Part shown: piece by piece, positions 9,289 to 18,620 of the stretch | How the letters are laid out: each line of letters opens with the position of its first letter | How positions within the stretch are numbered: the stretch's first letter is position 1 | Source of the DNA: Limnohabitans sp. WS1 | GTDB lineage: Bacteria; Pseudomonadota; Gammaproteobacteria; Burkholderiales; Burkholderiaceae_C | Direction of reading: 5' to 3' | Assembly (NCBI RefSeq): GCF_003063265.1 | Contig: NZ_NERU01000006.1 | Span: forward strand, 124,001-188,000 | Length of the DNA stretch: 64,000 nucleotides | The notes under the pieces: model-generated | What the model saw: only the letters and a program-made list of their open reading frames with translations | Told to the model about the DNA's origin: nothing | Databases searched by the model: none | Position numbers and translations under genes: made by a program

Positions 9289-10410
9289 TCAGCGCATGCC
9301 AATCTTGGCGTCGTTGAAAATGTTTTTGGCTTCGCGGGGCAGGCTGCGCCAGTACTGGTGTTGTGAGTCGACCGTGCCGCCCAAGGCCACCGCCGCTTCC
9401 CAGCCCCAGCGCGGCTTGTACAAAAAGCTGCGGGCCAGCGCCACCAAGTCGGCGTCGCCACGTTGCAGCACAGCCTCGGCCTGCGCGGGCTCGGTGATCA
9501 GGCCCACGGCGATGGTGGTCAGGTCCGATGCGTCTTTCACGGCTTTGGCCAAGTGCACTTGGTACTCTGGGCCCAGGGTGATTTTTTGCAAAGGCGACAC
9601 GCCGCCCGACGAGATGTGCACAAACTGCGCCCCGGCTTGTTTGAGCTGCACCGACAAAGCGGCGGTTTCTTCGACCGTCCAGCCGCCGTCCACCCAATCG
9701 GTGCCCGAAATGCGCATGCCCAGCGTGCCGCCAAAGGCTTCACGCACGGCAGTGAACACTTCCATCGGAAAGCGGATGCGGTTTTCAAACGAGCCGCCAT
9801 AGGCGTCAGTACGCTGGTTGGAAATCGGCGACAAAAACTGGTGCAGCAAATAGCCGTGTGCGGCGTGCAGTTCCACCGCCTCAATGCCCAGTTCGTGGCT
9901 GCGTCGGGCGGTGTTCACAAAGTCGGCCTTGATCTGCGCGATGTCTGCCAAGCTCAATTCGGTAGGCGCAGCTTCTTGCGGCAAGTGGGGCAGGGCGCTG
10001 GGCGCCACGGTCTGCCAGCCACCGTTTTCCGGGGCGATTAACATGCCGCCGTCCCAAGGTGCGGCGCTCGATGCCTTGCGGCCCGCGTGGCTGATTTGGA
10101 TGCACACCGGCATGTGCGGTGCCAAGCGGCGGGCGCGGTGCAGTTTGTCACCCAGCGCCGCTTGCGTCGCGTCGTCCCACAGGCCCAAACAACCGGGGCT
10201 GATGCGGCCCACGGCCGAGACCGCAGTGGCCTCGATGGTGAACAAGCCTGCGCCGCTGTTGAGCAAGTTGGTCCAGTGCGTCAGGTGCCAGTCGGTGGCT
10301 TGGCCGTGGTCGGCCGAGTACTGGCACATGGGCGCGATCACGATGCGGTTGGGCAAGGTGAGGGGGCCAGAAGGGGCGTCGAAAGTGAAAGGCGTGAAAA
10401 GCAGGCTCAT
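9289..10410 (-). CDS. NADH:flavin oxidoreductase, Old Yellow Enzyme family (YqjM/XenA-like)
   Basis: A 373-residue FMN-dependent TIM-barrel ene-reductase that reduces activated C=C bonds with NAD(P)H. It shows the YqjM/XenA-class features: IAPMCQYSA near residue 25 with the Cys that tunes the flavin, the substrate-binding HAAHGYLLHQFLSP block, and a GGSFENRIRFP segment. The C-terminal half has the phosphate-binding VALARSFLYKPRW region. It is the first gene of a probable two-gene unit with the downstream Bug receptor, which suggests catabolism of an unsaturated carboxylate or carbonyl compound (inference). Confidence 0.92.
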   Translation of the reverse strand: MSLLFTPFTFDAPSGPLTLPNRIVIAPMCQYSADHGQATDWHLTHWTNLLNSGAGLFTIEATAVSAVGRISPGCLGLWDDATQAALGDKLHRARRLAPHMPVCIQISHAGRKASSAAPWDGGMLIAPENGGWQTVAPSALPHLPQEAAPTELSLADIAQIKADFVNTARRSHELGIEAVELHAAHGYLLHQFLSPISNQRTDAYGGSFENRIRFPMEVFTAVREAFGGTLGMRISGTDWVDGGWTVEETAALSVQLKQAGAQFVHISSGGVSPLQKITLGPEYQVHLAKAVKDASDLTTIAVGLITEPAQAEAVLQRGDADLVALARSFLYKPRWGWEAAVALGGTVDSQHQYWRSLPREAKNIFNDAKIGMR

Positions 10411-10536
10411 GAAATGGGTCGTCGCGGTGTGTGGAAGCTTGGCGCACGATGGCGGCTGAGATCGGCATCTTATGGAAAACCGGGCCGATCGTTATCCGTT
10501 GGGTGACAACCGCCCCCGCTGTGAGGATATCCCCCC

Positions 10537-10608
10537 TGTGGGAGCGACGCCTCCGTCGCGAAAACCCCTTGCAAACCACCAAAAATCACCCCGATGGCGG
10601 ACATCACA
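10537..10608 (+). repeat. Single degenerate REPIN unit
   Basis: In the 325-base gap before the MBL gene there is one worn copy of the repeat pair. The left hairpin GCGACGCCTCCGTCGC is intact, followed by the usual spacer (TTGCAAACCACC); the right half has lost its stem (ACCCCGATGGCGGAC). Nothing else was recognised in the gap. Confidence 0.7.
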
Positions 10609-10735
10609 GACAAACTGCGGCTTGCCTCCTTTCATCACTCAATACCCCCGCATCAACCGTGGGCAATCACCCCTCAGGCTTGGCATCGGCAAGGGCCGCG
10701 TATTCTGAGCACCCCATTGTTGAAGGATGCAAAGC

Positions 10736-11698
10736 ATGTTGAACCGTCGTCATTTTTTGGGTGCTGGCATGGCCGGTGCCTCTGCGCTGACTTTTTCTTC
10801 GGTCTGGTCGCAAAACACCCCACAGTTTGGCGCACCCGAATTGCCTGCGGTGGGCTTTCGCCGCATGAAGCTGGGAGCGATGGAAATCATTGCCCTCAAC
10901 GATGGCGCGGTGCGTCGCCCCTTGGGTCAAGAATTCGTCCCCGCCGTGCCGCTGGACCAGGTCAAAGCCCTGTTGGCTTCGCAAAACCTGCCCACCGATT
11001 ACATCGACGTGCCCTACACCCCGTTTTTGCTGGTCAACGGCAACCAGCGCTACCTGTTTGACACCGGTTTTGCCGACAACGGCCCACCCACGACCGGCAA
11101 ACTGCTGGGCAACTTGGCCGCAGCGGGTTTCAAACCCGAAGACATCAACAACGTGGTGCTGAGCCATTTTCATGGCGACCACATCAATGGCTTGCGCTTC
11201 AAAAACGGCAACTTGGTCTACCCCAATGCCCGCGTGCATGTGCCAGCCCCCGAGCACGCCTTTTGGACAGACGAAGCCCGCATCGCAGCGGCACCCGCGC
11301 AGATGCAAGGCGCTTTTGGGGCTGTCAAACGTGCCTTGACGGGTTTGACCGCAGACCAATTGGTCAAGTTCGAGCCCGGCAGCACCGTGGCCCCTGGCAT
11401 CCAGTCGGTGGCCGCCTTTGGCCACACACCTGGCCACACCTTGTTTGCCGTGCGCTCCGAGGGCCAGTCATTTGCCTACGTGGCCGACATCACCAACGTG
11501 CCTTCATTGTTTGCCCGCAACCCCGACTGGGCCGTGCTGTTTGACATGAACCCCGAAATGGCCCGTCAAACCCGCCGCCGTGTTTTTGACATGTTGGTCA
11601 AAGAAAAAATGATGGCCGGTGGTTTCCACTTCCCCTTCCCGGCCTTTGGCTCCATCACGCCCTCAGGCAACGGCTACCAGTTTGTGCCCGTCGCCTGA
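10736..11698 (+). CDS. MBL-fold metallohydrolase with Tat-like signal
   Basis: A 320-residue metallo-beta-lactamase-fold hydrolase. The zinc motif is LSHFHGDHINGL, i.e. HxHxDH, with further His in AAFGHTPGHT and Asp in YVADITN. The N-terminus NRRHFLGAGMAGASALTF carries a twin-Arg motif and hydrophobic run, so the folded enzyme is probably exported through Tat. I chose the ATG at 10736 because GAAGGA sits 8 bases upstream; an ATG at 10727 overlaps that site. It resembles lactonase or organophosphate-hydrolase-like members, but the substrate is open. It is a stand-alone gene flanked by repeats. Confidence 0.88.
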   Translation: MLNRRHFLGAGMAGASALTFSSVWSQNTPQFGAPELPAVGFRRMKLGAMEIIALNDGAVRRPLGQEFVPAVPLDQVKALLASQNLPTDYIDVPYTPFLLVNGNQRYLFDTGFADNGPPTTGKLLGNLAAAGFKPEDINNVVLSHFHGDHINGLRFKNGNLVYPNARVHVPAPEHAFWTDEARIAAAPAQMQGAFGAVKRALTGLTADQLVKFEPGSTVAPGIQSVAAFGHTPGHTLFAVRSEGQSFAYVADITNVPSLFARNPDWAVLFDMNPEMARQTRRRVFDMLVKEKMMAGGFHFPFPAFGSITPSGNGYQFVPVA

Positions 11699-11740
11699 TG
11701 CTTGAATCGGCCCTGCGAATTTTGCAGGGCCCCTGTCCCC

Positions 11741-12213
11741 TGTAGGAGCGATGCCACCATCTCTTGTAGGAGCGACGCCCCCATCTCTTGTAGGAGCGAC
11801 GCCCTCGTCGCGATAAGCCTCGCAGACCACAAACAATCGCCCCGAGGGCGGGGCTCCCACAAAATCCTGCAGGCCCCTGTCCCACAAAATGCAGGGCAAT
11901 GTCCCCTGTAGGAGCGACGCCCTCGTCGCGATAAGCCTTGCAGACCACAACCCATCGCCCCGAGGGCGGGGCTCCCACAAAATCCTGCAGGCCCCTGTCC
12001 CACAAAATGCAGGGCAATGAATGTCCCCTGTAGGAGCGACGCCCTCGTCGCGATAGGCCTCGCAGACCACAACCCATCGCCCCGGGGGCGGGGCTCCCAC
12101 AAAATCCATATCAAGCCTCGCAGACCACCACCCATCGCCCCGAGGGCGGGGCTCCTACAAAATCGCGGTAAGCCTCGCAGACCACCACCCATCGCCCCGG
12201 GGGCGGGGCTCCA
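11741..12213 (+). repeat. REPIN array with reiterated left and right halves
   Basis: Fills the gap between the convergent MBL and acyl-CoA ligase genes. Left hairpins (TGTAGGAGC start) occur at 11741, 11765, 11789, 11907 and 12029; the first three are 24 bases apart, so the left half alone was tandemly copied, and the first two lack a complete stem. Full units follow at about 118-122-base spacing because the linker carries an extra decayed half (CTGCAGGCCCCTGTCCCACA). The array ends with two right halves preceded only by spacer. Both flanking genes end here, so it lies in a 3'-3' intergenic space. Confidence 0.9.
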
Positions 12214-12249
12214 CTCAGGGGGGTTGACGCGTGCGTTTGAACAGCGCCC

Positions 12250-13905
12250 TTATGCCGCTTTCAGGGCCTCGCGCAACTCACGTTTGATGATTTTTCCGTT
12301 GGTGTTTCGCGGCAGCGCTTGCCTGCGGATGTCCAGGGTTTCGGGGACTTTGTAGTCTGCAAGCTGGTCTTTGCAAAACGATTGCAATCCCCGCAAACTG
12401 AAATCTTCTTGCAGCGTGTGCACAACGGCATGAACCCGTTCGCCGAGAACGGGGCAAGGTCGTCCGATGATGGCCGCCTCCAACACACCCGGAATTTGCT
12501 GCAACACGTTTTCGACCTCGACGCTGTAGATCTTGTAGCCGCCTCGGTTGAGCATGTCCTTTTTGCGGTCAAAAATGCGCAAATAACCCTCAGCGTCCAG
12601 TGAGCCCAAGTCGCCAGAATGCCACCAACCCGACGTGAATTCTCGAGCGCTTGCGGCCGGGTCGTTCCAGTAGCCTTTGACCACCATCGGCCCGGATATC
12701 CAAATTTCACCCACCTCCCCGGCGGGCAGGGCTTGGCCCTCATCGTTCATCACCAAAACGTCAGCGCAGGGCAGGGGCATGCCCACAGAGTCGCGGGGGG
12801 CGTGAGCCAGGCCCATGGGCATGAGGGTGGTCGGTGAGGTGGTTTCCGTGGACCCATAAGCGTTCAGAAGTTGAAGCTTGGGGAGTTTTTTGGCCATCTC
12901 TTCAATGGTCGAAGTCGGCATGGGGGCGCCACCAAAACCACCAATGCGCCAAGCCGATAAATCGAAGGTTTCAAAGTCGGGGGCCATCAATAAAAGTTTG
13001 TACATGGCCGGCACCATCAAGGTGTGTGTCATGCCCTCTTGCTGCGCCATTTGCAAGAAATGATCAGCCTTGAAAACCGGCAGCATCAACAAGGTGCCAC
13101 CCACCGCCACCATGCACATCATGTTCGCGATCAAGCCAGTGACATGCGTTACCGGCACCCCGAGCATGGATTTGTCCGTGCATCCCAAACCCATGCAACT
13201 GACATAGTGCTGCACTGAATGCACCACATTGAAATGGGTCAACATCGCGCCCTTGGGTCGTCCCGTCGTGCCCGAGGTGTAGAGGATGATGGCCGTGTCC
13301 TCTTCATTGGCCAAATGCACACTGCCGCACGGCGGCAAAGTAAGCCAGTCACGCCAAGCCACGGTGCGGTCGCTGCGCAAGGCTTCAGGGCAGTGTCCTG
13401 CCACAAGAATCCATTGCAAATCCGGGGTGTGCGCGGGCTCAGGCACACGATCCAGCAGATCCGCATCACACACCAAAGCTTTGGCCCCGCAATGCTGCAA
13501 AATCCATGTCAGGCCCGCTCGCTGCTCCCGCAGGCCCACCGCCACCGCAATGGCCCCCAATTGCTGAATGGCCAAAAAAGAGATCACAAACGCTGGGTTG
13601 TTGCCTTGAAACAAGGCGACCCTGTCCCCGGGCAAAATACCCGCCTGCTGAAACCCTGTGGCCACGCTGGCAACTTGGGCATGCAGTTCACGCCAAGTCA
13701 AGCGTTGTGATTCGCACACCAAAGCCAAATCGTCGGCACGGTGCAAGACCGTGTGGGCCAGCAAGTCGTGAATGCGGCGTGCTCGGGGCTCAAATGAGCG
13801 CACCAGCCGGTCGCCAAAGTGGGCCTCAACACGCACGCCCGGCAAGTTGCAGCTCAGCCAGGGTGAAGGTGCAGCAGAGCTGTCGGTTTTCATGGGTGTT
13901 GTCAT
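12250..13905 (-). CDS. AMP-dependent acyl-CoA synthetase/ligase
   Basis: A 551-residue member of the adenylate-forming superfamily; activates a carboxylic acid with ATP and joins it to CoA. The P-loop ILYTSGTTGRPKGA (about residue 218), the adenine motif NAYGSTETTSP, the HSGDLG hinge region and the C-terminal NTNGKIIKREL with catalytic Lys are all present. It starts directly after the livF stop codon (adjacent, no gap), so it is the last gene of the Liv-type operon. Such ligases next to Liv-type importers often trap imported aromatic or branched acids as CoA esters, which is the best guess here. Substrate is not readable. Confidence 0.92.
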   Translation of the reverse strand: MTTPMKTDSSAAPSPWLSCNLPGVRVEAHFGDRLVRSFEPRARRIHDLLAHTVLHRADDLALVCESQRLTWRELHAQVASVATGFQQAGILPGDRVALFQGNNPAFVISFLAIQQLGAIAVAVGLREQRAGLTWILQHCGAKALVCDADLLDRVPEPAHTPDLQWILVAGHCPEALRSDRTVAWRDWLTLPPCGSVHLANEEDTAIILYTSGTTGRPKGAMLTHFNVVHSVQHYVSCMGLGCTDKSMLGVPVTHVTGLIANMMCMVAVGGTLLMLPVFKADHFLQMAQQEGMTHTLMVPAMYKLLLMAPDFETFDLSAWRIGGFGGAPMPTSTIEEMAKKLPKLQLLNAYGSTETTSPTTLMPMGLAHAPRDSVGMPLPCADVLVMNDEGQALPAGEVGEIWISGPMVVKGYWNDPAASAREFTSGWWHSGDLGSLDAEGYLRIFDRKKDMLNRGGYKIYSVEVENVLQQIPGVLEAAIIGRPCPVLGERVHAVVHTLQEDFSLRGLQSFCKDQLADYKVPETLDIRRQALPRNTNGKIIKRELREALKAA

Positions 13906-14559
13906 TCAGTCTGCAACGGCCACGGCATTCGAGCCGCGTTCAATCAGCACCTTTTGGTCCAGCATCGAGGCCGCATGGTTCAGTTCAGATTGGGCGATGA
14001 CCACGGTCATGTCTTTGCCCCGCAGTCCAAAAATCACATCTGACAAACGTTGCGAAAGCGCTGGTGCAACGCCTTCAAAAGGCTCGTCCAGCAACAGCAA
14101 ACGGGTCCCCACGGCCAGGGCACGCGCCAGCGCCACCAATTTTTGTTGACCGCCCGACAGCAACAAAGCGCGGCGGTCCTTCATGGTGTGCAACTCGGGC
14201 AGCACGCTGTAAACCATCTCCAAGCGTTCTTTGGGCTGCAGTGTTGCCGAAACCCAGACAGGAATCAGGATGTTTTCTTCCACTGTCAACTCTGGCACAA
14301 GCCCACGGTCCTCGGGCATGTAGCCAATGCCCAGCGCGGCCCGCGTGTGGGTGGCTTGCGAGTTCAGACGAACCCCCGCCCATTCAACGTGGCCTGCTGT
14401 GGGCTGAAGGTGGCCCATCACGGTGCGCAGCAGCGTTGTTTTGCCCGCGCCATTTCGCCCCACAAGACCCACCATTTGGCCAGGCTGAACGTTCAATGAA
14501 AAACCCCGCAGGGCTTGAACCGACTGGATGGTGACATTCACCGAATCAATTTTCAACAT
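13906..14559 (-). CDS. livF: Liv-type ABC transporter ATP-binding protein (LivF)
   Basis: A 217-residue cytoplasmic ATPase of a branched-chain amino acid type ABC importer. Walker A is GRNGAGKTT (near residue 36), the signature LLSGGQQKL near 133, and Walker B LLLLDEPFEG. It is slightly shorter than the usual 230-240 residues. It lies 2 bases after livG and abuts the ligase gene. Gene order and ATPase pairing fit a complete importer; the real substrate may be an aromatic or other acid rather than leucine, given the ligase. Confidence 0.92.
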   Translation of the reverse strand: MLKIDSVNVTIQSVQALRGFSLNVQPGQMVGLVGRNGAGKTTLLRTVMGHLQPTAGHVEWAGVRLNSQATHTRAALGIGYMPEDRGLVPELTVEENILIPVWVSATLQPKERLEMVYSVLPELHTMKDRRALLLSGGQQKLVALARALAVGTRLLLLDEPFEGVAPALSQRLSDVIFGLRGKDMTVVIAQSELNHAASMLDQKVLIERGSNAVAVAD

Positions 14560-14561
14560 GA

Positions 14562-15332
14562 TTAATGGCCTTGTTTGACGGTGCCGGTGACGTAACGTTG
14601 AACCTCGACGTTGCTCAGCACAGACTCTGGCTGATCGTCGGCAATGACACGACCGCTGTAAAAAGCGATCACGCGGTCTGAATAATGGGTCACGATTTCC
14701 ATGTCATGCTCCACAAACAAGACCGTGACCTTTTCGCTCGACAAGGCCGCCGAAATCGTGTCCATCATCGGGAATTTTTCATCCACCGACACGCCGCTGG
14801 TTGGCTCATCCAACAACAAAAGTTTGGGTTTTCCGGTCAAGGCCATGGCAATGTCCAACAGCTTTCGCACGCCACCGGGCAACTCGGCCACCCGCCGATG
14901 AATGTGGGCGGTCAACTCAAACTTTTCCAGCAAGGCTTCGGCCCGAGCGATGCGATCGCCAGCGTGTGCCGGACGCCAAAATGACTGATGGCCATCGTTG
15001 CAAGCGGCGGCCACCAGCATGTTGTCCAAGGCCGTCATGTCCAAGGCCAATTGTGGGATCTGGAACGACCGGGCGATGCCCATGCCCGTGATTTGGCGCG
15101 GCCCCAAGCCCTCGATGGATTTGCCATCCAGTTCAATGCGGCCCGCATCGGGTTTGAGGTAACCCGTCACCATGTTCACAAACGTGGTTTTACCCGCGCC
15201 GTTGCTGCCGATCAGACTCACACGCTGGCCAATGGGGATGTCGATGTTGACATCGTCTGCAGCGGTCACAGCGCCAAATGATTTTTTCAAACCCTTGGCC
15301 GACAGCATGTAGGGCATGTGTTGGGCGCTCAT
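14562..15332 (-). CDS. livG: Liv-type ABC transporter ATP-binding protein (LivG)
   Basis: The second ATPase of the importer, 256 residues. Walker A is GSNGAGKTT and Walker B LLLLDEPTSG. The family C-loop normally reads LSYGQQR or LSGGQ; here it is LPGGVRK, an unusual signature in which the Gly-Gly is kept but Ser and Gln are replaced. The C-terminal helical extension typical of LivG is present (SVLSNVEVQRYV). Its start overlaps the livM stop by 4 bases (ATGA type), so translation is coupled. Confidence 0.92.
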   Translation of the reverse strand: MSAQHMPYMLSAKGLKKSFGAVTAADDVNIDIPIGQRVSLIGSNGAGKTTFVNMVTGYLKPDAGRIELDGKSIEGLGPRQITGMGIARSFQIPQLALDMTALDNMLVAAACNDGHQSFWRPAHAGDRIARAEALLEKFELTAHIHRRVAELPGGVRKLLDIAMALTGKPKLLLLDEPTSGVSVDEKFPMMDTISAALSSEKVTVLFVEHDMEIVTHYSDRVIAFYSGRVIADDQPESVLSNVEVQRYVTGTVKQGH

Positions 15333-16285
15333 GACTTATCTCCTTTGTTTTGGCGGCGGTCCATCCACAAACTGCCCAAACCACGCGGCAGAAAACGGAT
15401 CACGACCAGCAAAAACAGGCCCATGGCCAATTGCCAGGTGTTGGGGAAATACAAGTTCGAAAACGACCGAACCACCTCCACCAAAAATGAGCCGATGAAC
15501 ACGGCCAACATGCTGTGGTGCCCCGCCAAAATGGCAACGAACACAAACTCACCCGACGTGGTCCAGTAACTGAAATTCGGTTCGATGTGGCCCAAAGACA
15601 TCAGCGTCAGTGCACCACCTACACCGCCCATGAAAGCCGCAATCAGGTAATTGGATGCAATGGACTGCGACACCGAGGCCCCCAAATACTCGACGCGCAA
15701 TTCATTTTCTCGAATCGCCAATGACACCAAACCCCTGACAGAGTCTGCATAAATGCGGGCCATGGTCGCGATCACACCCACCACAACGACCGCCAGGTTG
15801 TACAACACCCAATTGGAGTTTTCGGATGCGATGGATTGGCCAAAAAGTGTTGGCTTGCTGACGTTGAAACCATCAGATCCGCCCAGGCTTTCTGTTTTGA
15901 CCAAGATGCCATACAGCACCATCGAAATGGCCAAGGTCAACATGGCAAAAAAGATGCTGCGGTAACGGGACAGCAAGGGGGCAAAAGGCAGCGCACACAG
16001 TGTGGCTGCCAAGCCGCCGACCAGCACCATCAAAATCGCATCGGTGATGCCCAAGTGGTTGGCGGCCAAGGCCGTGGCGTACCCCCCGGCTGCAAAAACA
16101 AAACCTTGTCCAAACGAGACCACCCCGCTTCGCATTTGAATGACGATGCCCAGGGAGACCATGCCGTGAGACAAAGCCATGGTGGACAGGAACAGCAGCC
16201 ACTTGGGCATGACCAGACCTGCCAGCAAAAATACAACGACCAACAGCGCACCCATGCGCACTGTTTTGCTCAGACTTGCGTGCAT
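15329..16285 (-). CDS. livM: Liv-type ABC transporter permease (LivM)
   Basis: A 318-residue inner-membrane permease with about eight to nine hydrophobic segments, the LivM-type half of the translocation channel. Recognisable is GQGFVFAAGGYATALA, the conserved loop after the early helices, and the late GGVGGALTLMSLG region that contacts the ATPase. It overlaps livH by one base upstream and livG by four bases downstream, a tight operon. LivM proteins are usually a little longer, but no truncation is evident. Confidence 0.92.
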   Translation of the reverse strand: MHASLSKTVRMGALLVVVFLLAGLVMPKWLLFLSTMALSHGMVSLGIVIQMRSGVVSFGQGFVFAAGGYATALAANHLGITDAILMVLVGGLAATLCALPFAPLLSRYRSIFFAMLTLAISMVLYGILVKTESLGGSDGFNVSKPTLFGQSIASENSNWVLYNLAVVVVGVIATMARIYADSVRGLVSLAIRENELRVEYLGASVSQSIASNYLIAAFMGGVGGALTLMSLGHIEPNFSYWTTSGEFVFVAILAGHHSMLAVFIGSFLVEVVRSFSNLYFPNTWQLAMGLFLLVVIRFLPRGLGSLWMDRRQNKGDKS

Positions 16286-17178
16286 CAGATCTTCCTCGCT
16301 TGAATCCGTTGGAACAAACCTTCGGGCTTGAACACCAGAACAATCGCCATCGCGATGTAAATGCTGAAGAGTTCAGCGGCAGGCCATGTGTGAACGGCCA
16401 AGGCGCGGGCCAAGCCAACAATGATGGCCCCAATGGCGGCGCCTTGAATACTGCCCAATCCACCGATGATCACCACCGCAAAAGACACAATGATCACCCC
16501 CGAGGCCAAGCCCGGCTGCACCGAAATCATGGGGGCTGTCATGGCACCCGCCAGTGAGGCCAAGAACACACCAAAGACAAAGGCCCATGTGCACACCCGT
16601 GCCACATTGATGCCCATGCTCGCTGCAATTTCATTGCTGTGAATCACGGCCAGCACAATTTTTCCGGTTCGAGTCCGATTCAGGCCCCACCACACGCCGA
16701 TGCCACAAACGATGGCAAACGCGATCAAAGTGAAGTCATAGCCCACGTAGGACAGTGGCCCCATCTCCAGAACCCCGAACAGCATGTAGGGCTCGGTCAC
16801 GTAATAGGGCACCGCCCCCCAAATCAGCTTGGTCACATCTTCCAAAATCAGAAAAAGTGCATAGGTCACCAACACCAGCAAGACTTCATCGCGACCATAA
16901 AAAGACCGCAACAAAACGCGCTCCACAAAGGGCGCAAGAATCAGCGCAACGGCCGATGCCGCAAGCACCATGGCCAGCAGCGACCACGCGGGCGACAGTC
17001 CCCAAGCCACAGACCAGGCCACAAACGAGGCGGTCACGTAGGCCCCCACAGCATAGAAGCTGCCATGGGCAATGTTCAGGATTTTGAGAACACCAAAAAC
17101 CAAGGTCAGACCCAAGGCAACGATGAACAGCCATGAGGCGTAAATGATGCCGTCAAAAAGAATCGTCAGTGCGAGCAT
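16285..17178 (-). CDS. livH: Liv-type ABC transporter permease (LivH)
   Basis: A 297-residue permease with about eight membrane segments. The conserved LivH block GVLKILNIAHGSFYAVGAYV lies near residues 29-48, and the cytoplasmic GGLGSIQGAAIGAIIVG loop for ATPase docking is near 218. It is the first membrane component, separated from the upstream binding-protein gene by a 137-base gap that contains a strong hairpin, consistent with lower expression of the membrane parts than of the receptor. Confidence 0.93.
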   Translation of the reverse strand: MLALTILFDGIIYASWLFIVALGLTLVFGVLKILNIAHGSFYAVGAYVTASFVAWSVAWGLSPAWSLLAMVLAASAVALILAPFVERVLLRSFYGRDEVLLVLVTYALFLILEDVTKLIWGAVPYYVTEPYMLFGVLEMGPLSYVGYDFTLIAFAIVCGIGVWWGLNRTRTGKIVLAVIHSNEIAASMGINVARVCTWAFVFGVFLASLAGAMTAPMISVQPGLASGVIIVSFAVVIIGGLGSIQGAAIGAIIVGLARALAVHTWPAAELFSIYIAMAIVLVFKPEGLFQRIQARKI

Positions 17179-17265
17179 CGGTCAATTTCCACCAGATTAA
17201 AGAACTTCAGGGTCGCGCAGGGCCAAGCCCCATGGGGCTGACCTGCGCAAATGTGACGTGGCCAG

Positions 17266-17299
17266 CGACCCTGCCTCATGAAAAAATGAGGCAGGGTCG
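17266..17299 (-). promoter_or_regulatory. Intra-operon stem-loop between binding protein and livH
   Basis: Perfect 14-base arms (CGACCCTGCCTCAT and its complement) around the 6-base loop GAAAAA lie 17 bases after the binding-protein stop codon. Such hairpins in importer operons protect the upstream message or partly terminate transcription, giving excess binding protein over permease. No T run follows on the minus strand, so stabilisation or attenuation is more likely than full termination (inference). Confidence 0.75.
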
Positions 17300-17315
17300 A
17301 GTGAGCTGATTCAGC

Positions 17316-18620
17316 TCAGCACTTGGCACCTTTGAAGCCGCTCTTGATCCACTCTTCTGAACTCATGTTCGAAGGCGGGTTCACGCATTCGGCGGGAAAG
17401 CGAAGGATGTCCACAATGTCCACCCGTTTTTTGGCGGGGTTGTACTTGGTCCGACCGATCGCGGTTTCTTGAATGGCCTGGTGACCATTGCCGTTGACCA
17501 TTCGGATCGTGCCCGCAGGCGATTCCCAGCTCAAGCCCTTCATGGCGGCGGCCAACTGCTCGTGGTTGGGCTTTTTGCCACCGTTGGCTTCCATGGCTTT
17601 TTCTGTGGCCAGTTTCAGGCCCAGCAAAGCCTGCACCATGCGGTAGGGGGCTTGCACGGGGATGGTGTTGTACTTGTCTTCGTACAGTTTGAACCACCAA
17701 CGGTTGAGCGCCGTGTCTGGCGACATCAGCCCATACGCACCACGAGCACCCAAAATCACACCATCGGGCATTTTGTCGCCTAGGCCCGGCAGAACGTGGT
17801 CACCCGCAGAAAGGATCAGCTGAGAACGGCGCATCACGCCGCGTGGTGCTGCCTGCAAAATGAAGGACTGCAAATCACCACCCCACAAACTCGAGTGGGT
17901 GATGCTGGCTGGCTTGGACAAAAGCGAAGAGATTTCGGTGCCATATTGACCGGCGCCGAACTTGGGGCGCAAGTCTTGCTGGGTTTTGGAATCAGGAAAC
18001 AACTGCTCTGCGGTCAGCTGAAAATCCTTCAATGAATCATGTCCCCAAGCGTAGTCCTGGTTGATGTAATTGATGTTGTCGACCTTGATGTTTTTCGCTT
18101 TGAGGTACCGACCCAAAGACACGTTGTCCATGGTGGCGTGGGCTGCGGTTCTGAAGACGTAGTTGTAGGACTTTTCTTCAAAAATCCGAGGTGTTCCGCA
18201 GTCGTACAAAATCAGAAACTTTTTCATTTCTTCGGCCACAGGCGCCACGGCCAGACAGTCGCCTGAACCCACATAGCCCACGACCGCATCGACTTTTTCG
18301 CGGTCATACAAATTGCGCAGTTCTTGCACTTGTTTGGTCGCACCGCCTGCTTCGTCGACATACACGGCTTCAAACTTCATGCCGCCAAAACCCTTTTTGT
18401 TGAAGGGCGCAGGTGCCTGACCATTGTTGAAAGCGTCGACCAGAACTTTTGCACCATTGACGGCGGGAATGCCAAAACTGTCGGCGGCTTGGCCGGATAA
18501 AAAACTCACAATGCCCACGCGAAATGTCTCTTGGGCCAAGGCCGTGCCCGATGCTGCATACATCAAGCCCAACGATGCAACCACACGCGAAAGTTTCATG
18601 ACAAGGTTCTTGCGACTCAT
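17316..18620 (-). CDS. Liv-type ABC transporter substrate-binding protein
   Basis: A 434-residue periplasmic binding protein of the Leu/Ile/Val (type I) class. It starts MSRKNLVMKLSRVVASLGL with a signal peptide ending at ALAQ, then ETFRVGIVSFLSGQAAD, the typical first strand and ligand loop. The start at 18620 is supported by AGGAGA upstream; an open frame extends 29 codons further but without a ribosome site. At over 400 residues it belongs with the longer members that often bind aromatic or other organic acids. It heads the operon of livH, livM, livG, livF and the acyl-CoA ligase. Confidence 0.92.
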   Translation of the reverse strand: MSRKNLVMKLSRVVASLGLMYAASGTALAQETFRVGIVSFLSGQAADSFGIPAVNGAKVLVDAFNNGQAPAPFNKKGFGGMKFEAVYVDEAGGATKQVQELRNLYDREKVDAVVGYVGSGDCLAVAPVAEEMKKFLILYDCGTPRIFEEKSYNYVFRTAAHATMDNVSLGRYLKAKNIKVDNINYINQDYAWGHDSLKDFQLTAEQLFPDSKTQQDLRPKFGAGQYGTEISSLLSKPASITHSSLWGGDLQSFILQAAPRGVMRRSQLILSAGDHVLPGLGDKMPDGVILGARGAYGLMSPDTALNRWWFKLYEDKYNTIPVQAPYRMVQALLGLKLATEKAMEANGGKKPNHEQLAAAMKGLSWESPAGTIRMVNGNGHQAIQETAIGRTKYNPAKKRVDIVDILRFPAECVNPPSNMSSEEWIKSGFKGAKC

